Source of the DNA: an uncultured Ruaniaceae bacterium
GTDB taxonomy: Bacteria > Actinomycetota > Actinomycetes > Actinomycetales > Beutenbergiaceae
Length of the DNA stretch: 5,402 nucleotides
Assembly: GCA_938004115.1 (NCBI GenBank)
Contig: CALKWS010000129.1
Coordinates: 1 to 5,402 of the forward strand
Direction: 5' to 3'
This document shows positions 1 through 5,174 of the stretch, piece after piece. The notes beneath the pieces are model-generated. The model was not told where the DNA came from. It made no database searches and was given only the letters and a program-made list of their open reading frames with translations. Numbering within the stretch: position 1 is the first letter of the stretch; the number at the start of each line of letters is the position of its first letter. The position numbers were made by a program, and so were the translations under genes.

Positions 1-89
1 CTCGGCGTGTCGCAACTCGAGAGCGAAGCCGGCGAGCACCGCCGCCGCCGGGGCCCGGACCCGCCCCCGGCCCGGGCACCACTCCGCCG

Positions 90-548
90 GTGGGAGGACG
101 CCCCGCCGGTCCCGGCCCGTCGGTGGGCTCACGCCCCGCAGGTACGACGCCGCCACGTGCCGGCTCGACCGTGCGCCCCTCGGTCGGGGCGCTGCTCAGC
201 AAGGTCACCGAGGACTTCTCCGCCCTCATCCGCGACGAGATCCAGCTCGCCCAGGCGCAGTTGGCCGAGCGGGGCAAGGCGATGGGGATGGGCGCAGGCA
301 TGTTCGCCGGTGCCGCCGTGTTCGGCCTCTTCGCCTTCGGGTGGTTGCTGACGGCGGCCATGTTCGGCCTGGCCACGGTGATGCCGTTCTGGGCGGCGTC
401 GTTGATCGTGGCCGGTTTCCTCCTGCTGGTCACGCTCATCCTGGTCCTGGTGGGTAGGTCGAAACTGAAGAACGCACCGCCCGCGCCCACCACCGGGGAG
501 AACATCAAGAAGGACGTCGAGGCTGTCAAGCAGGGAGTCAAGTCATGA
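90..548 (+). CDS. Phage holin family (Hol_3-like) two-TM membrane protein
   Basis: This is a small integral membrane protein of the actinobacterial holin-superfamily type, probably a cell-envelope protein of unknown function rather than a lysis protein. Counting from GTG 90 (152 aa), residues 1-30 are Pro/Gly/Ala/Arg rich. The family-like core begins at RPSVGALLSKVTEDFSALIR (29-48), an amphipathic helix before the membrane. Two hydrophobic segments follow (about 67-96 and 100-122), then a charged tail ending EAVKQGVKS. The stop overlaps the next start by 4 bp (ATGA), so the two genes should be co-translated. The start is uncertain. The frame is open to the left edge with no ATG, and GTG 90, GTG 123 and GTG 171 all lack a Shine-Dalgarno. 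The first ~40 bases look better coded in another frame (see findings). Family is assigned from remembered resemblance; the start is the weak point. Confidence 0.75.
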   Translation: MGGRPAGPGPSVGSRPAGTTPPRAGSTVRPSVGALLSKVTEDFSALIRDEIQLAQAQLAERGKAMGMGAGMFAGAAVFGLFAFGWLLTAAMFGLATVMPFWAASLIVAGFLLLVTLILVLVGRSKLKNAPPAPTTGENIKKDVEAVKQGVKS

Positions 549-796
549 GCGCCAACTCCGGTGCGGAACCCCGCAAGCGCACCGTCGCCGAGATCGAGGC
601 GGACCTGGAGGCCCGGCGGGCGGAGTTGACCCGCAGCGTGGATTCCCTGGTGGAACGAGTGGATCCGCGTGTCCAGGCAGCCAACTTCGTCGAGGACGTC
701 AAACGCGGTGAGACGCGCGCGATGCTGGTGATCGGCGGCGCGGCCGTGCTCGTGGTGGGCGTGGTGGGCCTGGTGATCCTGCGCCGCAGCCGCTAA
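545..796 (+). CDS. DUF3618 domain-containing small membrane protein
   Basis: An 83-residue protein of unknown function. Residues 13-40 (TVAEIEADLEARRAELTR followed by SVDSLVERVDP) match the DUF3618 pattern: a charged helix with an I-E-x-D-x-E-x-x-R core ending in a conserved D-P-R. Residues about 59-79 form one hydrophobic transmembrane helix, closed by RRSR, which by the positive-inside rule puts the short C-terminus in the cytoplasm. The ATG overlaps the upstream TGA (ATGA), and an AGGGAG Shine-Dalgarno at 532-537 lies 7 nt before it, which fixes the start. Holin-like and DUF3618 genes often sit together in actinobacteria, so the proteins may act together at the membrane. No enzymatic motif is visible. 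Confidence 0.82.
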   Translation: MSANSGAEPRKRTVAEIEADLEARRAELTRSVDSLVERVDPRVQAANFVEDVKRGETRAMLVIGGAAVLVVGVVGLVILRRSR

Positions 797-823
797 CACG
801 GGCCCGTGGATCACCACTGTGGT
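797..823 (+). other. Two adjacent palindromes after the DUF3618 stop
   Basis: CACGGGCCCGTG (797-808) is a perfect 12-bp palindrome starting one base after the TAA. It is followed by ACCAC-T-GTGGT (813-823). GTGG at 806-809 can alternatively pair with CCAC at 814-817 around a 4-nt loop, so the region could fold in competing ways. No T-run follows, so a terminator is possible but unproven; an operator for the downstream gene is the alternative. Confidence 0.3.
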
Positions 824-853
824 CCATCGAACCTTCCTCCGGGCGTGAACCAG

Positions 854-926
854 TTGGCAGATCGCCATGGTGAACATGTACGGTGGAGTCACGACACATT
901 GACCAAGAACCGGCGGCCACTACGTC
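854..926 (+). promoter_or_regulatory. Candidate promoter region for the DUF3073 gene
   Basis: Two weak promoter-like pairs lie in the 175-nt gap. One is TTGGCA (854-859) with TACGGT (879-884), spacer 19 nt. The other is TTGACC (899-904) with TACGTC (921-926), spacer 16 nt. The first has a TAnnnT -10 but a long spacer; the second has a better -35 but a poor -10. A promoter is expected here because the gene is separated from its upstream neighbour, but I cannot choose between the two. Confidence 0.3.
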
Positions 927-955
927 CGAGACGGTGTGGCCCCGGCAGTATCCGT

Positions 956-963
956 GGAGGGGG
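956..963 (+). promoter_or_regulatory. Strong Shine-Dalgarno setting the DUF3073 start
   Basis: GGAGGGGG lies 8 nt before ATG 972. It selects this ATG over the in-frame GTG at 936, which would overlap the site and add 12 residues absent from the family's usual M-G-R-G-R start. Confidence 0.8.
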
Positions 964-971
964 TCACGCTC

Positions 972-1160
972 ATGGGGCGCGGCCGTCAGAAGGCTAAGCA
1001 GACAAAAGTCGCTCGCAAGCTGAAGTACTACAGCCCGGAGACCGACTACGAGGCACTCGAACGCGAACTGCGGGGTGCGACGCAGACCGACCTTGCGGAT
1101 CGGTATGAGATCCCGCCCGCTACGGACGAGGACGACGACTGGCACAGCCACTCCCGCTGA
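972..1160 (+). CDS. DUF3073 family protein
   Basis: A 62-residue protein of unknown function from a family conserved in actinobacteria. The N-terminus MGRGRQKAKQTKVARKLKYY (1-20) is the family signature: strongly basic, followed by S-P-E-T-D-Y and a short helix (about 25-46). The C-terminus is acidic (T-D-E-D-D-D-W, 51-57), giving a marked charge split along a tiny protein. The basic end suggests nucleic-acid or ribosome contact, but that is inference only. The ATG follows a strong Shine-Dalgarno, and the length fits a complete small family member. It converges on purM, and a long hairpin lies just past its stop. DUF3073 next to purM/purF is a recurring arrangement in actinobacteria as I recall it. 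Confidence 0.9.
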   Translation: MGRGRQKAKQTKVARKLKYYSPETDYEALERELRGATQTDLADRYEIPPATDEDDDWHSHSR

Positions 1161-1171
1161 GGATGCATTGA

Positions 1172-1219
1172 CGCAGCGGGCGGGCTCCCCCTTTCCGGGG
1201 CGGGCCCGCGTCCGCTGCG
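1172..1219. terminator. Long GC-rich hairpin between convergent genes
   Basis: Outer arms CGCAGCGG (1172-1179) and CCGCTGCG (1212-1219) are perfectly complementary over 8 bp. They continue inward into GCGGGC (1180-1185) paired with GCCCGC (1204-1209), with only a 2-nt bulge (1210-1211). A further C-run/G-run pairing (1187-1190 with 1197-1200) sits at the tip. The hairpin starts 12 nt past the DUF3073 stop and lies in the convergent gap before the end of purM. It could stop transcription from both sides. There is no T-tract, which is common for high-GC actinobacterial terminators but leaves it unproven. Confidence 0.6.
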
Positions 1220-1304
1220 CGGCGCAACCCCGTAAGTCGGGACACGTACGACGACGTCACTACCGTGGCCGTGTCAGGTACGTGGCGTAGGTAGCCGCGT
1301 GGGT

Positions 1305-1317
1305 CGGGCGACGCCCG
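1305..1317. terminator. Small hairpin downstream of purM
   Basis: CGGGC-GAC-GCCCG forms a 5-bp stem with a 3-nt loop, about 70 nt beyond the purM stop in the direction of purM transcription. It is short and lacks a T-run, so it is only a candidate. In DNA this GC-rich such a stem can arise by chance. Confidence 0.25.
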
Positions 1318-1345
1318 CGGTCACTTCCGCGTGCGCTCGCCGGGG

Positions 1346-1370
1346 CCGGCACCCGAGGCGCCGGCACCCG
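1346..1370. repeat. Direct repeat just beyond purM
   Basis: CCGGCACCCG occurs twice at a 15-bp period (1346-1355 and 1361-1370), 15 nt past the purM stop in its direction of transcription. GGGGCCCC (1373-1380) lies between the repeat and the stop. No function can be assigned; it may contribute to RNA structure at the purM 3' end. Confidence 0.5.
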
Positions 1371-1384
1371 CTGGGGCCCCGCGG

Positions 1385-2563
1385 TCAGCCGGTGCGGTAG
1401 TTCCCGCTCATCTGCACGCCGCCGCCGTGCACGCCCTTCGTGCCCCGGACCACCGCGGCACCGGGCGCGACGTCGTCGGTGTGACGGACCTGGCCGAGCA
1501 CCCACGCCGGCACGCCGCGGCCGGCCAGTGCGCCGAGCGCGTGATCGACCGCCTCCGGCGCCACGATCGCAACCATGCCCACCCCCAGGTTCAGCGTGGA
1601 CTCCAGGTCATCCCAGGGCACCTGCCCCAGGGACCGGACCACCTCGAACACGGCCGGCACCTGCCAGGAGGAGCGGTCCACCGTGGCGACCAGGTCCGCC
1701 GGCAGCACCCGGGCCAGGTTCGCCGCGAGCCCGCCCCCGGTGATGTGGCTGAATGCGCGCACGCCGGCTGCCTCGTCCGCAGCGAGCGTCAGCACATCGG
1801 CGGCGTACACCCGCGTGGGTTCGAGCAGCTCCTCCCCCAGGGTGCGGCCGAACTCCGGAACCTCCCGGTCCAGGTCCCAGCCGGCCCGAGCCACCACGGC
1901 ACGCACCAGGGAGTAGCCGTTGGCGTGCAGCCCGGAGGATCCCATGGCGACCACCACGTCCCCGGCCCGCACCCGCTCCGGGCCGAGCACGTCGTCGGCC
2001 TCCACCACCCCGGTGGCTGCCCCGGCGACGTCGTACTCCTCCGGGCCCAGCAGGCCGGGGTGCTCGGCGGTCTCCCCGCCCACCAGCGCGGCGCCGGCCA
2101 CCTGACAGGCCTCGGCGATACCGCGCACGATCGCGGCGATCCGCTCGGGTACCACGGCCCCGCAGGCGATGTAGTCGGTCATGAACATCGGGGTCGCCCC
2201 CACCACCACGATGTCGTCGACCACCATGCCCACCAGGTCGAACCCGATCGTGTCGTGGACGTCCATGGCCTGGGCGATGGCCACCTTGGTGCCCACCCCG
2301 TCGGTGGAGGTGGCCAGCAACGGCCGGCGGTAGCGCAGCAGCGCCGAGGCGTCGACCATGCCGGCGAACCCGCCCACGCCACCGACGACGGCGCCGGTGT
2401 GGGTGGCGCGCACGGCGTCCTTCATCAGTTCCACCGCGGTGTCGCCGGCGCGGGTGTCCACGCCCGCTGCGGCGTAGGTGATCGGGGCGGGGTTGCGTGC
2501 GGCGGTGTTCGGTGCGCCCGGCCCGCCGTTCGCTGCCACCTGGTGCTCGTCGTCGGCCATCAT
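1385..2563 (-). CDS. purM: Phosphoribosylformylglycinamidine cyclo-ligase (AIR synthetase)
   Basis: PurM converts FGAM to AIR with ATP, the fifth step of de novo purine synthesis, in the cytosol. The 392-residue product shows family motifs in order: ITYAAAGVD (28-36), STDGVGTK (86-93, substrate/ATP loop), a D-D-I followed by VVVGATP (116-125), GGETAEHPG (162-170), SSGLHANGYSLVR (209-221), SHITGGG (272-278) and NLGVGMV (325-331). Both AIRS subdomains are complete. The start ATG (2563-2561) overlaps the purF TGA as ATGA. A second ATG follows directly, giving ATGATG, so the protein may begin one codon later; GTG 2539 is also in frame. The ~27 residues before the first conserved motif are low-complexity and longer than usual. 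Translation is probably coupled to purF. Identity is secure. Confidence 0.97.
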   Translation of the reverse strand: MMADDEHQVAANGGPGAPNTAARNPAPITYAAAGVDTRAGDTAVELMKDAVRATHTGAVVGGVGGFAGMVDASALLRYRRPLLATSTDGVGTKVAIAQAMDVHDTIGFDLVGMVVDDIVVVGATPMFMTDYIACGAVVPERIAAIVRGIAEACQVAGAALVGGETAEHPGLLGPEEYDVAGAATGVVEADDVLGPERVRAGDVVVAMGSSGLHANGYSLVRAVVARAGWDLDREVPEFGRTLGEELLEPTRVYAADVLTLAADEAAGVRAFSHITGGGLAANLARVLPADLVATVDRSSWQVPAVFEVVRSLGQVPWDDLESTLNLGVGMVAIVAPEAVDHALGALAGRGVPAWVLGQVRHTDDVAPGAAVVRGTKGVHGGGVQMSGNYRTG

Positions 2564-4098
2564 GGGCGCTGCAGTGCTCCTTCTCCTCCGGAGGACACCG
2601 AGAGGGACCGCAGTCCGTCCTTCGGTTCGCCCAGGGGTAGTTCGTCCTGACCGGACACCATGGCCACATCGGCAGGTTCGCTGACCGGTAGCGGGTACTC
2701 ACCGGTGAAGCACGCGGCGCACAACGCCCGGGCCGGTTGCTCGGTGGCGCGGATCATCGCCTCGGTGGAGATGTACCCCAGGGAGTCCGCGCCCAGGCTC
2801 GCCCGGATCTCATCGGTGTTCAGGCCGTTGGCGATGAGTTCGGCGCGGGTGGCGAAGTCGATGCCGTAGAAGCACGGCCACTTCACCGGCGGGGCGGAGA
2901 TCCGGACGTGGATCTCCGCGGCGCCGGCCTCGCGGAGCATGCGGATCAGGGCCCGCTGGGTGTTACCGCGCACGATGGAGTCATCCACCACCACCAGGCG
3001 CCGGCCGCGGATCACCTCCCGCAGCGGGTTGAGCTTGAGGCGGATACCCAGTTGCCGGATGGTCTGGGACGGTTCGATGAAGGTGCGCCCCACGTAGGAG
3101 TTCTTCGTCAGCCCCTGGGCGAAGGGGATGCCGGATTCGGTCGCGTACCCGATCGCGGCCGGGGTGCCCGATTCGGGGACCGGGATCACCAGGTCCGCCT
3201 CGGCCGGGTGCTCCCGGGCCAGGGCGCGGCCCATCCGCACCCGGGCGGCGTTGACGGAGGTGCCGGCGATGGTGGTGTCCGGGCGGGCCAGGTAGACGTA
3301 CTCGAACACGCATCCCTTGGGGGCCGGGTCGGCGAACCTGCGCGAGCGCAGCCCGTCGGCGTCGATGATGAGCAGCTCTCCCGGCTCCACCTCCCGCACC
3401 ACCGAGGCGCCGATGATGTCCAGCGCGGCGGTCTCCGAGGCCACCACCCAGCCCCGGGAGAGGCGGCCGAGCACCAGCGGGCGGATGCCCTGGGGGTCGC
3501 GCGCGGCGTACAGGCCCTGTTCGTCGATGAACGCCAGGGAGAACGCGCCGCGCAGCCGGGGCAGCACGTCCAGCGCGGTGGCCTCCAGGCTCTGACCGGC
3601 GTCCCCGCCGAGGAGCGCGGTGAGCACTGCGGTGTCCGTGGGGCGCGGGTCCAGGCGCCGCCGGGCCGCCGGGCCGTACCGCTGGGTGACCAGGTCCACC
3701 AGTTCGGAGGTGTTGATCAGGTTGCCGTTGTGGCCCAGCGCCACGGTTCCGGAGGCCGTGGGCCCGAGTGTGGGTTGGGCGTTCTCCCACACCGACTTGC
3801 CTGCGGTGGCGTACCGCACGTGGCCCAGGGCGATGTGCCCGGTCAGGGACCGCAGGGAGGCGTCGTCGAACACCTGGGACACCAGGCCCATGTCCTTGTA
3901 CACCAGGATCTGGTTGCCGTTGGAGGTGGCGATACCCGCTGATTCCTGGCCGCGGTGCTGCAGGGCGTACAGGCCGAAGTAGGTGAGTTTGGCGACCTCC
4001 TCCCCCGGCGCCCAGACGCCGAAGACCCCGCAGGCGTCCTGCGGACCCTTCTCCCCGGGCAGGAGTTCGTGTGAGAGTCGACCATCTCCGCGCGCCAC
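2560..4098 (-). CDS. purF: Amidophosphoribosyltransferase
   Basis: PurF transfers glutamine-derived ammonia to PRPP, giving 5-phosphoribosylamine, the committed step of de novo purine synthesis. From GTG 4098 the product is 512 aa: a propeptide (1-22), Cys23 in DACGVFG as the N-terminal nucleophile of the class II glutamine amidotransferase domain, an R-Y-A-T motif near 95-98, GHNGNL (122-127), and a phosphoribosyltransferase domain with VVVDDSIVRGNT (369-380) as the PRPP loop. Cys263, Cys409, Cys460 and Cys463 match the four [4Fe-4S] ligands of the B. subtilis enzyme, so this is the Fe-S, propeptide-processed class. The last ~45 residues are variable. I chose GTG 4098 because V-A-R-G-D-G-R-L-S-H matches the usual actinobacterial start; GTG 4116 would add six residues. 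Neither has a good Shine-Dalgarno. The stop overlaps purM. Confidence 0.97.
   Translation of the reverse strand: MARGDGRLSHELLPGEKGPQDACGVFGVWAPGEEVAKLTYFGLYALQHRGQESAGIATSNGNQILVYKDMGLVSQVFDDASLRSLTGHIALGHVRYATAGKSVWENAQPTLGPTASGTVALGHNGNLINTSELVDLVTQRYGPAARRRLDPRPTDTAVLTALLGGDAGQSLEATALDVLPRLRGAFSLAFIDEQGLYAARDPQGIRPLVLGRLSRGWVVASETAALDIIGASVVREVEPGELLIIDADGLRSRRFADPAPKGCVFEYVYLARPDTTIAGTSVNAARVRMGRALAREHPAEADLVIPVPESGTPAAIGYATESGIPFAQGLTKNSYVGRTFIEPSQTIRQLGIRLKLNPLREVIRGRRLVVVDDSIVRGNTQRALIRMLREAGAAEIHVRISAPPVKWPCFYGIDFATRAELIANGLNTDEIRASLGADSLGYISTEAMIRATEQPARALCAACFTGEYPLPVSEPADVAMVSGQDELPLGEPKDGLRSLSVSSGGEGALQRP
2577..2582 (-). promoter_or_regulatory. purM Shine-Dalgarno inside the 3' end of purF
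   Basis: On the minus strand AAGGAG (2582-2577) lies 13 nt before the purM ATG, rather far, within the last purF codons. A perfect palindrome TCCTCCGGAGGA (2584-2595) sits just upstream. Its CTCC half could pair with the GGAG of this site, which would make purM translation depend on ribosomes finishing purF. Confidence 0.5.
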
Positions 4099-4162
4099 CC
4101 CGCTATCGTCCCACACCGGTCGGCCCGGCGGGCCCTGGGGCCGGGAGGTCCGGTCCCGCAGT

Positions 4163-4207
4163 GAACGACGGCGGGCGGTTCAGTTCCGCGCGGAACGACG
4201 GCGGGCG
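4163..4207. repeat. 15-bp direct repeat around a 12-bp palindrome
   Basis: GAACGACGGCGGGCG occurs exactly at 4163-4177 and 4193-4207 (30-bp period). Between them, overlapping the start of the second copy, is the perfect palindrome TTCCGCGCGGAA (4184-4195). On the minus strand one copy encodes the C-terminus of the membrane protein and the other lies just past its stop, about 65-80 nt upstream of the purF start. Confidence 0.7.
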
Positions 4208-4647
4208 CGGGCGTCCATGAGCAGTGCGATGGCCAGGCCGGCGAACACGAACACCGGCACCAGGAACACTGCGAGCAGCAGGAACACGCCCGGCAGCGAC
4301 AGGAACTCCGTGGGCCGGGCGAACAACCACGTCACGACGGCGCAGCAGATCACGCCGATCACGCCGCTGAGCACGCCGATGCGCCCGAAACGCGGACCCT
4401 TGCGCACGGTGCGGGGGTGCGCCAGCCCCACCGTCTCCGCGCCGCTCACCACGCGCACCTCCTCGCCGCCGGCGGCGTACGGGTTGCGCGGGGCGTCCGG
4501 GGCGGGCGGGGCGTCCGGGTTGTGCGGGGCGGTCGGGGTGCGCGGGTCGTCCGGAGCGGTCCGGGCGTCGGAGCCTTCTCGATCATCCCGGGCGTCCGGG
4601 ACACGATCGGGAGAATCGTTGCCGGGCTGAGCATCTGGAGCATCCAC
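4180..4647 (-). CDS. Two-TM membrane protein of unknown function upstream of purF
   Basis: I do not recognise a named family, though similar small two-TM proteins with an R-T-V-R-x-x-P-R-F/Y lead-in are common in actinobacteria. From GTG 4647 the product is 155 aa. Residues 1-60 are Asp/Pro/Ala/Arg-rich low complexity with D-A-P repeats and are probably disordered and cytoplasmic. Residues 62-87 form a short folded-looking linker. TM1 spans about 88-110 and includes a C-C pair (101-102); TM2 spans about 118-144. A basic tail ends ARARRRSARN, so both termini should be cytoplasmic. The frame runs up to GTG 4725, but I prefer 4647 because TAGCGT lies 7 nt upstream, fitting a near-leaderless start, and the added 26 residues look like GC-rich non-coding DNA. 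It lies between the sterol-carrier-like gene and purF; any purine link is inference. Confidence 0.72.
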   Translation of the reverse strand: MDAPDAQPGNDSPDRVPDARDDREGSDARTAPDDPRTPTAPHNPDAPPAPDAPRNPYAAGGEEVRVVSGAETVGLAHPRTVRKGPRFGRIGVLSGVIGVICCAVVTWLFARPTEFLSLPGVFLLLAVFLVPVFVFAGLAIALLMDARARRRSARN

Positions 4648-4660
4648 TCCGTCAACGCTA
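4648..4660 (-). promoter_or_regulatory. Candidate -10 for a near-leaderless start
   Basis: On the minus strand TAGCGT (4660-4655) fits TAnnnT. It is followed by TGACGGA and then GTG 4647. Transcription would begin at or one base before the start codon, giving almost no leader. No convincing -35 is visible, which is common for actinobacterial promoters of this kind. Confidence 0.4.
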
Positions 4661-4748
4661 GCCGATGCCGGCCGGCCCGGATACGCCGCGCGGCGCGCCC
4701 CTACCCGGCCCCGCCCCGGTCGCACCCGGTCGCCCCCGGGCGCCGACC

Positions 4749-5102
4749 TCAGGGCCGCAGCGGCAGCACCTCACCCAGGTCGGCCCGCACCCCGGAGGCG
4801 CTCACGGCGCCGGCGTCCACCGCCTCCGCCCAGGTGCGCCGCCCGGTGGCCAGGGCGAGCCAGGTGTCCGGGTCGGTCTCGACCACGTTCGGCGGCGTTC
4901 CGCGGGTGTGCCGCGGCCCCTCGATGGCCTGGGTGACGCCGGCCGGGGGCACCCGAACCTCCACGGCGTTGCCGGGGTGGGTGCTGCTGAGCAACTGCAG
5001 TGTGTAGCGCACGGCGGTGCGTACTTGGCGTCCGTCGGCGGTGCCGTCCAGCCAGGCCGCCAACGCCTGGTCCCCGGCCTCGGGAGTGATCGCACGTGCC
5101 AC
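4749..5102 (-). CDS. Sterol carrier family protein (SCP_3, bacterial SCP ortholog)
   Basis: A 117-residue soluble protein of the short actinobacterial sterol-carrier-like family. These proteins are named for fold similarity to SCP2; no ligand or role is established to my knowledge, and bacteria like this do not normally make sterols. The N-terminal half has a helix with A-V-R-Y-T-L-Q-L-L (30-38). The signature block follows: VEVRVPPAGVTQAIEGPRHT (47-66), then RGTPPNVVETD (67-77) and WLALATGRRTWAEAV (81-95), ending V-S-A-S-G-x-R-A-D-L (100-109). Length is normal and the protein looks complete. There is no signal peptide or membrane segment. The GTG 5102 start is preceded by a well-placed -10 but no Shine-Dalgarno, suggesting leaderless expression. 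It is followed after about 100 nt by the two-TM gene on the same strand. Confidence 0.87.
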   Translation of the reverse strand: MARAITPEAGDQALAAWLDGTADGRQVRTAVRYTLQLLSSTHPGNAVEVRVPPAGVTQAIEGPRHTRGTPPNVVETDPDTWLALATGRRTWAEAVDAGAVSASGVRADLGEVLPLRP

Positions 5103-5142
5103 GCATCCACGTTATCGCGGCCGTATCCCCGCGCTTGCGCGG
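5103..5142 (-). promoter_or_regulatory. Candidate leaderless promoter with a palindrome at -35
   Basis: On the minus strand TAACGT (5114-5109) is followed by six bases (GGATGC) and then GTG 5102. If the G of GTG is +1, the hexamer sits exactly at -12 to -7. The inverted repeat CCGCGC-TT-GCGCGG (plus strand 5129-5142) covers -27 to -40, the place of a -35 element, and no TTGAC-like hexamer is present. It could be an operator, or a chance palindrome in GC-rich DNA. Confidence 0.45.
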
Positions 5143-5149
5143 CACCCCA

Positions 5150-5174
5150 CCGGCGGCACCGTCGGCACCGCCGG
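5150..5174 (-). terminator. Hairpin directly after the right-edge gene
   Basis: CCGGCGG (5150-5156) pairs with CCGCCGG (5168-5174) around an 11-nt loop, beginning at the base after the TAG stop of the right-edge gene. It would separate that transcript from the sterol-carrier gene's own promoter. There is no T-run. Confidence 0.4.

Noticed and set aside
90..548. Holin-like gene as evidence of a prophage
   Set aside because: No phage structural, lysis or integrase gene is nearby; this family is a common chromosomal membrane protein in actinobacteria, typically beside DUF3618.
831..850. A possible SOS (LexA) box near TCGAAC at 827-832
   Set aside because: Only one half-site is present; the matching GTTCGA half at the required spacing is missing.
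699..1151. A 150-codon minus-strand frame across the DUF3618 end and DUF3073
   Set aside because: It crosses two better-supported plus-strand genes and a non-coding gap, with no family resemblance.
1331..2650. A long plus-strand open frame (439 codons) opposite purM
   Set aside because: It is antisense to a secure purM with all motifs; the His/Gly/Val/Arg-rich peptide is the typical mirror of a high-GC gene and matches no family.
2737..3942. A long plus-strand open frame (401 codons) opposite purF
   Set aside because: It lies antisense to purF, which has complete catalytic and Fe-S residues; the antisense peptide is compositionally biased and has no recognisable domain.
4684..4695. Palindrome CGCCGCGCGGCG between the sterol-carrier and two-TM genes
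   Set aside because: A perfect 12-bp palindrome made only of G and C is easily found by chance here; no loop, T-run or promoter relation supports a role.
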